Numbered from the stretch's first letter, positions 1-17,979 are shown. The stretch: 64,000 nucleotides of DNA from Maylandia zebra (GCF_041146795.1 NC_135170.1:8017533-8081532), one strand, 5' to 3'. Numbers and translations are program-made. Notes: generated by a model from the letters alone, not told the origin.

Positions 1-208
1 CATATAAACACGAACTCGCATACTGCACCTACAAATAGCCAACTGGTCACATTTAAAAATGTCAATATATATATATCTATATACATCATTTGAGAAGCAT
101 AGAACCGATAATTACAATTATAATAACAATATAATACAGTTCAGCTTTTTTTGAATAGTAGAGCTGTACACAACTTTTTGGATGGATAAACAGATACAGG
201 CAAAGTGA

Positions 209-214
209 TTTATT
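209..214 (-). promoter_or_regulatory. candidate polyadenylation signal for hoxb5a
   Basis: AATAAA on the minus strand about 660 bases after the stop. A common hexamer, so only a candidate. Confidence 0.35.
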
Positions 215-462
215 TTAAGTTTCAAACTCGGACACGCACGCACACACACACACACACACACACACTTTCTGCTTCAAATAGCACAGAATTTAATGGTAAG
301 ACAGCGAGTATAGTGGGTTTGGGGTAGGCGAGGGTATATACGTGCCTTACTGGATGTAAATAACTTACAATAAACGCTCACATGCTAACTTTTCTAGAAA
401 GCACTTGGTCAGTTACAAAAATTCACACTTGACACATAAAACGATACGTAGACATTAAACAA

Positions 463-505
463 TAGGTAGGTAGCAATGTTGTAAGTAGGACATAAGGTAG
501 GTAGC
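463..505 (-). promoter_or_regulatory. three 7mer-A1 miR-196 seed matches in hoxb5a 3'UTR
   Basis: The plus strand reads TAGGTAG at 463, 467 and 498 (the first two overlap), the DNA form of miR-196 nucleotides 1-7. Nucleotide 8 is not Watson-Crick paired. ATGTTGT follows the second match, echoing the miRNA 3' half. Weak to moderate sites. Confidence 0.4.
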
Positions 506-873
506 ATATTTATCCGTGACTCCCCTCCTTTTTTAAAAGAGGACATCATAAAGAAACACTTTTTTTGTTACAAGAGCAAGTACCACAGTCATGATTCTTT
601 TTTACGTTGCCCTAAAACACCAAAGACCGACATACCGAACAAATGAAAAGTGCTGCGCTGCTGTACAGTACTCTTAAGTGTTTCTGATTACATTTTGGAA
701 TATTTTTTCTTCGTCTTCTTCTTTTGCTGGCCTCTCTTTTGCTGTTTTCTTCAAGTTTTTTATTTTTTTTATTTCTGGTTTGTTTCTTCCCTCCTCCAGG
801 GAAGCGTGTACATGGTAGTATCATCTCTAAAGAGATGAACGAAGACAGATTCTGGTTTAAAACAAAGATATTT

Positions 874-3099
<2,226 letters not shown>

Positions 3100-3393
3100 T
3101 TAGGTTGTTTTAGAGACTTGCAGGTTTATAGTTGAGTACTAAGGGGCGCTTGATTTGTTAGATTTCTCTGGGTCGTTATAACGCTGGTACTTTCAACGAT
3201 TTATGATGTATTAGTGAATTATGGCGTTGCACTGTACTTCGTTTTTAGCTATGTATGCGCCGTCCAAATATGGGGGTGGGGTGGTGTGTGTGTGTTGGAT
3301 GGAGGGGTGTGTGTGTGTGATGGGGGAGGTGAGGGGTGAGGCGAGGGAGGAGAGAGAGACACACACGTAGTGAGGAAGGAGGAGGGGGACGGT

Positions 3394-3399
3394 CACGTG
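3394..3399. promoter_or_regulatory. E-box CACGTG upstream of hoxb5a
   Basis: Palindromic E-box about 295 bases upstream of the start codon, within a non-repetitive stretch (TTTTGTTGACCAGTCG follows). USF-type E-boxes are known in Hoxb promoters. Function here is inferred. Confidence 0.35.
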
Positions 3400-4737
3400 C
3401 TTTTGTTGACCAGTCGTAAATTCTCGCCGATGACTTTAGAGAGGTAATTTATGCTCTGAGGTTTCAAATGATAAAGATTGGGCGGGGGAAGCTTTCCCTC
3501 TCTTTCTCTCCGTCTCTCTCTCTCTTTATTGCTAGAGGTGTCGGGGGTGAGCTCAGAGCGCCACCTACTGCAGATATAATTTATTGTACAGAAAGAAGTG
3601 TTAAGGGAGAAAGGACACACAAGAGTCCATGACATATCCATGCTATAAAAAAAAAACATTGTGTGTGTGTTTGTTCATCACTCAGCTCTGTTAATTGACC
3701 TTTTGCTTAGTCTCACAATTAAGAGCCGTAAGAACCGTAAAATCAAACGTTAATAATGAACACCATGGTAAAAAAAAATAGTAACTAGCCTTTCTCCACA
3801 TACATCTGATAGCTGTTGATATTTATCCCGGAGTTCTACCAAAAAGCGGTCTCACCGATAAAATACACGTGTTTTTTTTTTTTTGTGTTATGCAGTGTTT
3901 CGACTTGCTGCACTAATTGTTTGTACCTCAACTTCCGGCACAGGTACAAAACACCAGTAGGAAATATAGTGCAAAATATCACAAAAATTAGGCAAAAATA
4001 AACAAACAAATAAATAAATAAATACATCACAGACCAAACTAAACAGTCAACACTACAAAAAATGTTTGAGTTATGACAATTCGACTGGTCTGCGACTGTA
4101 CATTCTTTCTTTCTTACTGCAAGCCTTCTTTGCAGCTGCAGACGAGGAATGTTAAACCTGATCTGTGACGTCCACACTGGATGGAAATCTGCTGATTTAT
4201 GATTTGTTGATTCCCGGGTTTGGGTGCATTTCAGCCGCGGGAGTGCTTGTGTGTGTCTAAGCGTTTGCGTGTTTGAAGTAGGCCTCAGTGTGCACTCGGG
4301 TGTACACGCTTTGTTGTAACTCCGGCACAGCAGCTAGAACAGGCGACAGATGAAGAATTCCAGAGCTTTGTGTGTATGTGTGAAATGATACAAATGGATG
4401 TGCTCAGTGGGGAAATGTGTGCAGTTTGCAGGCCACATTTCAGAGTCTCGGCTAAAGAAACCAGCAGTTGGAATGGGATTCATCTTGAATATTACAAAGT
4501 AGCAGGCACATTTAAAACACACGGGCAAGCACACATAACAGCAACATGGGGTTTAAAGCCACAAAAGACCCAGCTGTCACACTCCTCTCAGCACACTGCC
4601 TTTGGTATTTATAGATCAGCACAATCGCGCTGAATTTGTTCCATGAAAGAGCTCACTGAACGAAAAACATTTAAATATTTCAATAAGGCCAGTTTGAAGA
4701 CAATCATAATTCAGTTTTAGCATAGAATAAAACTATC

Positions 4738-4782
4738 TGTCCGTCCGTCCGTCCATCCATCCATCCATCCATCCATCCATCT
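4738..4782. repeat. tetranucleotide microsatellite (GTCC/ATCC)
   Basis: TCCG units grade into ATCC units. Confidence 0.9.
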
Positions 4783-5947
4783 CTTTTCTTTCGCTCAACC
4801 TACCTATCTCTTCAGCTGCACATGTTTTGCGTTTACTTTATGTTATATTGAATTTGTCGCATTCTGAGTAAGAATAAAGGAGGGTCAGAATTTAAGGTAT
4901 GAGCCCAGATTAGAGCACATTTTGCAACCAGTGCCTGCGCACAGATGCAGTTCCTTTTATTCTAATAATCTCATTCAAAGAGCCACGCAGATTTCAATAT
5001 GCTTCATTTTTGGAGATTTTGATATTTTAACCAATTATAGATTGTGGTCTAAGACAAACTCTTTCTAACTAATGTTCAGTTGTCTTAAACAGACAAATAA
5101 ACAAAAAACAAACAAACAATTTTTCTTCTTCTAAATTGAGACTTTCAGTAGAGAACAGCTTTCAGTAGAGATAGAAAGAACAAAACAACATGAAACATTT
5201 CCTCTTCGTTTTTCTCTCCTTAAAATATGTTAAACACCAAGCACGTATGTGCAATATGTAAAGACGAGCCCCCCTGATTCACAGTAAAACCATTTCCACT
5301 GTGTTTAACATAGAACATCTGCCAGCACGTAGTCATACAACTGATTCAAAATGGGAACGAAATCGCCAATCGAGTCATATCCACAACACAAAAAGAAACC
5401 AACGTACACTGAATATGTCTGTGCTGCAGAATACGCTTTAATAGATTTTCTCTTGAGGTCATTTCATTGCGAGTCTCACTATATTCTCAATTTGTCTCTC
5501 AAAGTATTAAATTCAAACATAACATAACTAAAAGTATCATTAATTAAATCATGTGAAAGCTTTAGTTCTTCGCCTCGCACAGTGGCGAGGCTGGTTTTTC
5601 TAGGTGTGCTTATTAATTATTTACTACCAGCTTATGCCATCTTTGTCTTGGTAGTATTCCAACAGGATTTTTTTTTCTAAACTTAAAATGTGTATTCGTT
5701 AGATACATGCTATAATAACAGCACTTGCTTGGTATGACTTAAGACCGTCAAATAATAAATAAACAAATATCTGTTCTCTGTTATGCTTATTATGTGTGTT
5801 ATTATACCCATAACTGGAAAATTCAGAAATATATCTTGAATGTTCCGAATGAAAAGCCGGCAAATGAAATCATTCTAAAGTAACTCTGATTTAGACCATA
5901 TTTGTCTTTATGGTTTTCATGTTTCATGAGATAAGCTAATGTGCAGT

Positions 5948-5948
<1 letters not shown>

Positions 5949-6010
<62 letters not shown>
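5949..6010. repeat. (GT)n microsatellite
   Basis: Uninterrupted GT dinucleotides, about 31 units. The predicted Val/Cys-repeat protein here is an artefact. Confidence 0.95.
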
Positions 6011-6014
<4 letters not shown>

Positions 6015-6504
6015 ACCCGCATCAGTGAAACTTCCAAGATGGATACAACGCGCCGGTCACTCAGGGGACAAGTAGAGTTAAAAGGTCACGAGGACATTGT
6101 CCACTTTGTCTGCGTGAAGTGTGTGTCTATGTGTAACGTGTCTGGCTGCAGGGCTCGAGGAGAGGTCAACTTTCTCTGCCTCGCTCTGGTCATCATTTAG
6201 TTTGAGCCCGCCATCAGCAGCTCACTCTCCTCGTCGCTTTCCTTCCAGATCGTCGCGTGCGCCTGTTTGGCCGCAGCCTCGCGTTTAACACCAGTAAGAG
6301 GCTAAAAGGCTCAAGCGTGTTAAAGTTGTCCTCTAAATCATAAAATAAACCAATCTCAAATCCAGTAATGTTGAGTTTGACTAACCTTTACTGCGCGTTA
6401 ATTAATGTTAGAATAAATGAAAATTCATTTCATGCCCCAAGACACACACAAACACACCCTATCCCCGTTATAAAAATAACCTTTCTCCATAAATTCCTTT
6501 ACAT

Positions 6505-6510
6505 TTTATT
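6505..6510 (-). promoter_or_regulatory. candidate polyadenylation signal for hoxb6a
   Basis: AATAAA on the minus strand about 990 bases after the hoxb6a stop. Confidence 0.45.
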
Positions 6511-6522
6511 AAACATTTGTCA

Positions 6523-6530
6523 TAGGTAGT
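6523..6530 (-). promoter_or_regulatory. miR-196 8-mer seed site, hoxb6a 3'UTR
   Basis: The minus strand is ACTACCTA, fully complementary to miR-196 nucleotides 1-8. It sits just before the AATAAA at 6505-6510. Confidence 0.65.
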
Positions 6531-6605
6531 ATATGTGATTACTTGACAATAACACATAACCAAAACATGTAAAAATCGATAAAATATACACTTTCCTGAA
6601 TGTTT

Positions 6606-6615
6606 TAGGTAGTTT
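6606..6615 (-). promoter_or_regulatory. miR-196 8-mer (10-nt) seed site, hoxb6a 3'UTR
   Basis: The plus strand is TAGGTAGTTT, matching miR-196 nucleotides 1-10, about 80 bases from the other site. Confidence 0.68.
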
Positions 6616-7496
6616 GGCGAATATCATCAGTAGGTTAACAACCGCAACCCCACCCAAAGCTTCAACAGGTTTCCCGATATTGAAAAATTCCCCTCAACCG
6701 TAGTTACATTATTTTCACCATACAAGGTGCTTTTCCCTTGCTTATTTCTGTACAGTTTAAATATGAACACCATAAGACATACATACCTCCAATAGTTTTT
6801 CCTCCCTTCGTGTATATGCAGAGCATACTTGCACGTGTACTTAAAGGTATTAAAGGCTACACACATTTACAAATAATAAGAAACAAAATCGGGAAGGAAA
6901 CAGCCGGAAGTCAAGTTCTAAAGCCCCCAAAACAAGTTGTAAACCCTAAAACAAGTGCCTTACATGATGTCTTTGAAAGAATAAAAAATAAAATGAAATA
7001 AATTAAATATGCATAGCCATAAAAAAGTACAGTAAAAAAATCGGTAGGCGGAATGCAGCAATAAATTGTGTTTCAAAACTACTTGTGGCCTTGTGTTGGT
7101 GGCCTTTAAAAAAAGTGTTCATTCATCTATTGTATTCTTTAATTTAACGCCATGTTCCTTTCCCCTCCCAGGTTTTATCGTATCTGTCCCTTTCCACAGT
7201 TACATAACCCTTGCTATAGAGTGTTTTACAAATTATTACCAAATATAAGACCACTCAAGTACAGCCTACAGAAAGAGTTGATGTAAGAGGGATAAAAATA
7301 AATCCCCCCATTCCGTTGTTTCACCACTGCTCAGGTGAGGAAAAGAAAGAAAGAAAGAAAAACAACAGAGAGAGAGAGAAAAAAATGCGGGGGGTGCTCT
7401 TGAAAAACTTGGAGGCATGAGATTAATCAGCATGTCTTCTCTTTTATTCTGCCCTTCCTTTTACGTGTCTTACATTAGTTTATTTTTGGTCCTGTT

Positions 7497-10015
<2,519 letters not shown>

Positions 10016-11646
10016 CAGGAGAAAGAAGAAAAAGAGGAGAAGCCGGAAAAGAGGAGAAGAGGAGAGGGGAGGACAGGAGGGGACGAAACAAACACAATAA
10101 CAACGTTCACTCGATGAAGAAGGAGAAGGAGGAGGAGTAGGCAGAGGCTAACGGCTAGCAGCTAACGGTTCTCCCTCCCGTCCTGCTTCCTCTGCCTTCC
10201 CCTGCCTGCACTTTATGATTTGTTGTGTTTTATAGCCGACAGTCCGACGGGCTGCCGCTATCACTTAGTGTATCGCAGATTGGGAGGAGGGGGGGGGGGG
10301 GTTGTATTAGGTGGGCTGAGTGCCAGTGTGGGACGGAGGGGCGTGTGGAGGGTGGGGGGCAACAGAGAGAACCTCTCCGTGTGTGTATGCGATCGGAGAA
10401 CACGGGACGGGGCGAGAAGGGGTATCGGGTGGGGGGTTGGAGGGCAGACACCAGCTGACCTCGAACTGACCAATGGGACGCGTCTGTGCCTGGCATTCGT
10501 TCGCTGTTTTCCTTTCGTAGGAGAGGAAGAAGAAGAGGAAGAGGAGGAGGTCTGGGAACTACCGAATACACCCCCACCACCACACACAAACACGCTCTCT
10601 TCCTTTCTTTCCTTTTTAATTCGTATCTAATCTCTCTTTCTAATCTTCCTTCTGTTCCCGGTGACATTGCGCAATCACACCGGAATCCTCGACGCGTTAA
10701 ATTGATTCTTTTCTCTCCCCGTGTGTCTTCCTCCGTCTGTTGTTGGACCCATAAAAACCAGCAGTTCTCACACGTATGCGCGTTTTCCCCTTGGGGTTGG
10801 GAGAGAAGGCAACCGAATAATAAAATATGTTTCCCGGCGCTTTGGAGATAATACCGACCGCATTAAAATGAATTTGTGGAGCGTAAATCACAGCCGGGAA
10901 CGTGCGCGCGTCTTGTGTGTGGTGCAGTGTGTGTGATGCTAGTATTAGATTCAGCCTACTATATAATATGGGCCATGTAATTGGAGTGTTGTATATTTGC
11001 AATTGGTATATCTGGTGATTGGGTAGTTTATGTCCCCTCTTCGGCCAGTGTGTGTGTCCTACTCCTATCGCAGGCTGCTATTTTCTAAAGCAGAAGACTA
11101 ATTTAGTAATTTGGAAGGGATTTTCGGCACATAATCTGATAGTTAGAAATGTAGAAAAAAAAAATATATATATATATATCCATATATATCCATATATATA
11201 TATCCACACATGCTGCTATAAGAGTACCATAAGACTATTCAGTCAGAAAAATGTAACTCCTATACTGTGCCAGAGGGTGCTGGGTCTGATCAATGTGTGC
11301 AGTGATTTATTATTTTCCTTTTTTCTTCTCCGGTGACACTGATTAGCCTGAAATGTAAAACAAAAAAAGAAAAGAAGTATTTTTTCTTTCTGCTTTTTTT
11401 CTTAGCGTCATCTTGACACTCATTAGACCCACGCGCCTGAAGCTCTTTCAATATATATATGGCCACGTCCATGTTTATATTGAACCGAAATATATTGCAT
11501 TGTTTAAAAAAAACAATTAGAATGAAGTCTTCGAATAAAAAAACGCCGTTATTATAGATTTGTTAGTTTTACCACTAACAAAAAAAACATACTGCATTAC
11601 TACTGTAAAATTATATTATATTTTTTTCTCAGTTTTACACTATATG

Positions 11647-11686
11647 GAACGATAATTATAAATGTAGAACGATAATTATAAATGTA
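11647..11686. repeat. 20-bp direct tandem duplication
   Basis: Two copies of the unit GAACGATAATTATAAATGTA. Confidence 0.85.
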
Positions 11687-13876
11687 AAAGAAAAAAACAT
11701 AGCTAATGGGTACACTAGTGTCACAAATTATTATTATCATCCCTTAGAATAATAAAAACTAAATTTACACAGACACATTTTGCACTCTTTTCGCAAAGAA
11801 ACATTAGAACCTCCCTTTCCTTCTTCAAAATTAGAGAGGAGAATAAATAGGGTCGAGCTGGGTGGAGGGTGGGGGTATTTCGGCGTGCTTTTCATTCGCG
11901 GTCACAAACGGAATATGTGTCGCTGAGGTCGTAAAATAACCGCAGTCATAAATAAGTCGCCCCCCCTCTCGGTGTCTTTCTGTGCTTCCTCTACAGGCTC
12001 TGACTTGTCTGAATGGCCAAACCGTAGACAGTTTGACTACCGATAGAGACAAAGCCTATTTTTACTTTTACTTCACCTCCCCACTTCATCAGTTCCCCCA
12101 TCTCTTCGTTTTAAAGTAATACTGTTCGTCGTAGGAGGACAAATATGAAATTTAATCCCCGAGCCGCGCGTTCTATGCAGGATTACACAAACTGATGGAG
12201 AATCTGTCTTCTGAACTTTTATTTTGACCTCTCGCTCTCTCTCTCTCTCGCTCTCTCTTGTTGGCAGGACGCTCCGTTTCCTCTCCACTTTGTGGGAACG
12301 GGAAGCAACAGCATTGTGTTGGAGCTGACTGTGGTGTAATCATTAATGAGCACTAACAGTCGGGACAGGACAGGCATGGCCTACAGCCTGGGACACACAC
12401 AAGACGGTAATACTATTATTATATATACAGCCTATTTGCATTAGCACGGTATTAACGTGATTGTGGCTTTGGTATTATATCTGTGGTAGGCCTATACCAG
12501 CACCAGCCCACAGAGTAAATATGAAGAAAGAACTTTGAAAAATACAAATAATAATAATGATAATACTAATAATAATATAAAGGCAGAATCATAGCTTTTC
12601 CTGATTCGAGGTACAGCTCTGCTTAAGCTAAGAATATTGTCAAGCCAATTGAAGTGTTGGTATAGTAACATACCGAAAGTTTTGTTACGAAGCATCTATG
12701 TATTTTATATGACAATTTTTGCAGAGATTAGCAGTTTATTTAAAGTATAGATTAATGTAACATTTAAGAATAACTTCAGAGGAGATCTCACGAACTTGTA
12801 GTTTGGTTCTAATGCTGGAAAAGCAACATGAAATATCATCATCTTATCATCTTATATCATGTGACTGCATGGAAATATTCATAGGCAACACTGCATGATG
12901 ACATTGTCCTCCATGTTGCAAGTGGACATATATTTATGTGTCATTGCAGATGCAATTGCAGTTGGGAGAAGCGAGTGGCAGACGACACGAAAGAGCAGAG
13001 CAAAGAAAAAAACGACCTAAACTTTGGAAACATTTTGCTATTTGAGAACCGGATGGTTGGTCCCTGTGCGAGTGTGTGTCAGGGAGAGGAGTGGGGTGGA
13101 CATAAAGGAATAGCAGAAGGACATAGTCTGCTTTAAAGCTAGTAAAGAAGTCACATTTTATGTCACGTGACCTTATGCTTTGTTGCGTTTTACTGCCTGA
13201 TATTTCCTTGTGTTGACGGGGATATTGAAGTCTACCAAACTTTAACTTGCCGTCCACCAGTATTGAAAAAAAGGGAACGGGGCTGTGTACCGACGCTGCT
13301 GAGAGCATTACCATGACATTGGGTGTGCTAGACCTTTGTGCCGAAATTCAACGAATTATTTATTTGAGTAACTACAATACAAAATGGGAGACTTAAAAGA
13401 CCACAAATAACATAAGCTACCTCGGATGGCCTGTTAGCTGCTTTAACCACCCCAAAATCAGTAGGCTAACAGCCTTCCAGTCATTAGCTATATAGTTATT
13501 AAGTTTTTACCACTGGTCCAACACTAATAACAGGGTAATGACAAGAAGCGAAATCGGTTTTAAGTATATGAATCATAATGACACAAATAAATAGAAACTG
13601 TAGAGAGATGGAATGGTCTAGATTATATCAGAAAACAAAGAAAGAAAAAAGTTAATATTCTGGGACATTCTCCCACGTTAAAAATTGGTTGGATGACAAT
13701 TACAAATCCCATCTTTTTTCTAAACGGATATGCGTTTTAAGCCTGCTGTATTCCTGCACAGTAAATTTAATGGTGCAGCTTCAGAGTAAACAGCCGAGAG
13801 GCGCTGAAGGAACTCCAGGAATCCGGGAAACTTCAGAGATTATCGACAATTAAAGCTGAAAGAGTCAGGCGGCTGC

Positions 13877-13906
13877 TTTATGGCTTTATGGGTCCCTTTC
13901 ACCTTT

Positions 13907-13981
<75 letters not shown>

Positions 13982-14045
13982 GGGGGGTATGTGCGAAGGA
14001 GAAAGAGAGAACTCAGGACTTTTATGGTTTTATGACTTTTTATGA
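13877..14045. promoter_or_regulatory. cluster of five TTTATGR (CDX-type) motifs around a (GT)n array
   Basis: TTTATGG at 13877, 13885 and 14021 and TTTATGA at 14029 and 14039, all in the same orientation. They flank the (GT)n array at 13909-13979. TTTATGR matches the CDX / Abd-B-class homeodomain consensus. Enhancer role is inferred. Confidence 0.4.
13909..13979. repeat. (GT)n microsatellite
   Basis: About 35 uninterrupted units. Confidence 0.95.
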
Positions 14046-14934
14046 CTCCTTGTAAAGTCCGAGGAATGGCTACGAACTGAAAAACAGGCCCGCAGCAAAA
14101 CAGCAGATGAACAAATGTGCTGTTCTCCGCACAAGTAACGAGCACTGTGCAGCTCACCTGTGGTTTATTTCAGCCGTGGCAGTGAAAGGATCGATAGCAT
14201 TTCACGGGTTAAATAATTAACCGTCTATGAAATTAAAAATTCACTGCTTATCCTACTAAATTACTCTTATGTGTCATTTTAGTACGAGTTATTTACAAAA
14301 AGGAGTTCAAAACTCTGCGCGCATCAGACTGGTCCTTGTCTGGCAGAGCAGACATTTTAAGTAGGTGGTCTGTTATAATGTCATTAATTTAGATATTTTA
14401 TGGGTTTTACTCATGTCAGGAAAAACGGGGACATTTTTTGATATAAGTAGAATACTTTCGCTCTTAGGATCGTATAGAAGATTGCAGAAGTTGTGATGCT
14501 TGGAGATAAAAAGTTCATGTGTTCAGAGTTTAGATACATGGAGCTTCTATTGCTAATTCTCTTGCTCGGTGTGTGTGTGTGTGCGTGCGCGCGCGCGCGC
14601 GAGAGAGAAAGAGACCTCTTCTGCTGCACCAGTTAATGACAAACTCCAAAAAACTGCCTGACTAGTACTTTCTCTTGTTTAATATATTAATCGTTTCCAG
14701 GCAGCGCCAGTCGACTCGCCGCGTCCTTCAGGGTACTGTGAGCACGCGCTCCAGGTCAGTTCACTGGACTATTACCGGTGGACGCCAGCCCTCAGCCACA
14801 AAAGGCCTCGGGACCAGTTAAAGTTTAACGGGTGGGTGAATGCAGCATCAGAAAGAGCCGCATATTTTTCGGCTAAATAAGAAGACTCGAGCTTGATTAT
14901 TCAAACTGTGTTGTTCGACATTATTTGGTCAGAC

Positions 14935-14935
<1 letters not shown>

Positions 14936-14992
<57 letters not shown>

Positions 14993-14993
14993 C
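14936..14993. repeat. (AAT)n microsatellite
   Basis: About 19 trinucleotide units. Confidence 0.95.
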
Positions 14994-16635
14994 TGGTACT
15001 ATCATCCTGGCAATCGTTATTCTAACTGCACAGAAAATCCTGTCGAGGTATTTATCCGCTGCGCAGACCACAAATAGGTGAAGCGAAAACAAATGTTGTA
15101 TCTGATCTCAATACTCTGAAATTGAATACTCAATTTAAAGTGAGACTATGCTAAAGTCATAAATTAAACAGAACGCCATAGTTTTCCCTCCATGAGGGTC
15201 TTTCAGATGATTACACACACGTTCACAACTGGAAACATATATCTGAGTGGGGCTGCACAACAGATTTACAGATAAGCGCAAGTGATAAAACCACAAAGCA
15301 AGGACGAATTAATATGCTTACACACACACGAACACGGTGAAGCCCATGCACTCACATTCCCTGCTTGCCGCTCTATTCCGAAACAGCCCTCCTGACCAAT
15401 CAGCATAAATTTTGCATCCAGAATTACTTTTCCTTGAGCACATCCAGTGCTCGTGCGCACGCGCAAACACGCACACACACAAGCACAGCATTCTTCTGGG
15501 ATTTTGTACACACACGGTTTTCTCCACGTTTCATTCAGCAGTGTAACAGCACCCAGCCTAACCTTGGCAACAAAGCAGGACGGAGAGAAACACCCGTTTC
15601 TCTACCTCAGTGCTACAAGTCGACCTTTCCAACCCTACATCAAAGACAAAAAAAATCTTCAGCATACACTCTTGTGAAAGCACACAAAAGCTTTTTGTGC
15701 CACTCGCTGGGGTTGACCTGGTATTATTTTTCCAGAGGTAATACATAAGTAAAATTGCGGGCATGGTTTTTGTAAATCGCATTGACACTGACCCAGGGAT
15801 GTATAACTTGTGTTTCCGAGTCTTGAGAAAGAAGAACCTGTGTATGTGTCTATGTGCTCTTTGGTATTGTTGTTAACGGAACACTAGATGGCACCAGAGT
15901 GTCTTGTTAAGTGCGGACTCTGGGCTGCTCTGAAGCTTCATTGTAAGGACTGCCGTCGAACACAAACAGCCTCCGGATTGTGTCTGTCTATAACCGTTGC
16001 TCCCAGAGCTGTGTGATCACAGCTTTACAGGAAAACAGACTATTGGCTTCAACTTATCTACCAAAACAGAGAACACAAGACAGAAAGACACACATTGCTG
16101 GTACCTTACATACCACTCTCTAAATGTTACTGTCTTCATTTAGTATTATATAACAATTATATTTCTGTTAAATTATCCATTTTAGTTCCAGAATTTCAAG
16201 ACATACATTAACATCTGTATATGATCCAAATTGTTTGACGGTTAAATATAACTACATCTGTAGTATGTGAAAAATGTATAACTAAAGATGACACTTCTAA
16301 ATATGGTAAATAAGACCGTAAACATCTCTCGAGTCCGTGATTATTAATGCACACACATACATAAACACACACGCATACTGCTGTTCTAAACCTAGTCAAT
16401 GATTATAATAATAAAAATAATACTACACTGCTGACAATAATGAGTGTCAATAGCTGATTTGAGATTCTGCGTGGTCTTTCTCTGTTCAATAACCTCAATA
16501 CTATATTGATATCTGCGACAAAAATATAAATATTTTAGCATACGTGTTTGTTAAAACCCATAAGTATGCTCAATGCATTTCAGTAAAGTCATGTTTTTAA
16601 AGCAAATGTTTCACGGTACCTGGGACCAAAAAGAA

Positions 16636-16731
16636 ATTCAATTTCAAATTTAATTAAATTTTATCTATACAACGCCAACTCACAACAGTCTCATAAAGGC
16701 GCTTTATATTGTAAGATAGGCCCTACAATAG
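16636..16731 (+). repeat. dispersed repeat, copy 1 of 3
   Basis: Diverged copy with TTTTATCTATACAACGCCAA, then CACAACAGTC, GGCGCTTTATATTGTAAG and CCCTACAATAG. The same elements recur at 23578 and 44949. A common percomorph-type dispersed element whose family I cannot name. Confidence 0.7.
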
Positions 16732-17555
16732 AAATGCCTTCTAATCGCAAACAGATTTAAAAAAAATATACATAATTTATTATACATTTTATTTCTCTGT
16801 TCTATGTTTGCGTTTGTTTTACTTATCACGTTCAGCATACCCCGTAACTTAACGAATGCACGATTGATTTATGTTCCGTTTACCACTACAGACGGAATAA
16901 AGAATTGGAAAAGTGCCGCAGATCTGTAGCCACGACTTAGTGTGATCGTGGCTTTAGAAAGTCCGGCACGGCGTATTGCATGTGGCTCACAATATATCCC
17001 TAAAACGAGGCAGTGACTTTATCTTAAAGAACTGGTGTTTATTGACAATACTGAATTTCTCACAAAGCAAGACTGTTGATTCTAGGATATATGTTCATCA
17101 TGCTACAGCTTACTATTAGGCATATCCTTGTGTCTACTGTGTGTTTTAAACCATCCTGCATAAGAATGATTGTGTTAGCTGTTCATCTACAAAGCGGAAT
17201 TGGAAACGACTCGAAATGTGGTTTAACTGTAAAAATACATGTGCATACATTTCTATGAGTGGTTTGTGAATAATTTGACAACAACCAAATAAATGACTAT
17301 AAGGTAAAATACAAGTTGTTAAAGTGTATATTTGTCCAGCGAAAATTTCCACAGCCGTTTGCAGACCTGCAATGTTCTTAGATAATCAGTCAGACCCTGT
17401 TTTGTATGAGGAGGAATATCAAGGAGCACATATGAGCGTTAGTAAATAACATGTTACAATAAGAAAAACCACATAAGCTTTAAACATTGGGTGATGATGA
17501 TTTGTCAGACAAGGGTAAAAATAAAGATAAAATCTTCTTTTTTTGTCCTTGTGAT

Positions 17556-17656
<101 letters not shown>

Positions 17657-17860
17657 TCTGAGATGAAAAGTCTGGCTATTTGATATTAGAGACGGCAACA
17701 AATTGGAGACCAAGGAGATGACACCTACAGGTGTGTTTGTGACTGTGGGGTTGTGATTGCAGGGAAAGAAAAAAAACGTCTGCTCCAGGGAGGAAATGAG
17801 AAGGGAACCAAAGTCATAAAAGTGAGACAGACAAACATGCCTTGCTTGTAAACTATCTCT

Positions 17861-17979
<119 letters not shown>

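Larger units (their letters stand above)
1..873 (-). other. hoxb5a: hoxb5a 3'UTR and flank
   Basis: AT-rich sequence 3' of the hoxb5a stop. It holds candidate miR-196 seed matches at 463-505, a (CA)n tract at 233-265 and a minus-strand AATAAA at 209-214. UTR extent is inferred. No mir-10 mature sequence was seen, so hoxb4a and mir-10 should lie further left. Confidence 0.6.
3100..6490. other. hoxb5a promoter region and hoxb5a-hoxb6a intergenic
   Basis: Contains the hoxb5a upstream region: GT/GA-rich 3280-3380, an E-box CACGTG at 3394-3399, and CT-rich 3490-3530. Further right are a TCCG/ATCC tetranucleotide tract at 4738-4782 and a (GT)n array at 5949-6010. No gene seen. Confidence 0.6.
6490..7496 (-). 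other. hoxb6a: hoxb6a 3'UTR (inferred)
   Basis: About 1 kb of AT-rich sequence from the hoxb6a stop to a minus-strand AATAAA at 6505-6510. Two 8-mer miR-196 seed matches and one GCCATAAA (7016-7023) lie inside. UTR extent is inferred from the poly(A) hexamer. Confidence 0.55.

Noticed and set aside
1..873. mir-10 gene 3' of hoxb5a
   Set aside because: No TACCCTGTAGA-type sequence on either strand. Expected nearer hoxb4a, outside the window.
5946..6200. Val/Cys dipeptide-repeat proteins here and at 17725, 24038, 25226 and 46351
   Set aside because: Translations of (GT)n or (CA)n microsatellites.
10220..10667. Overlapping frames on both strands upstream of hoxb6a
   Set aside because: Low-complexity G/GA- and CT-rich DNA gives long open frames by composition; no domain.
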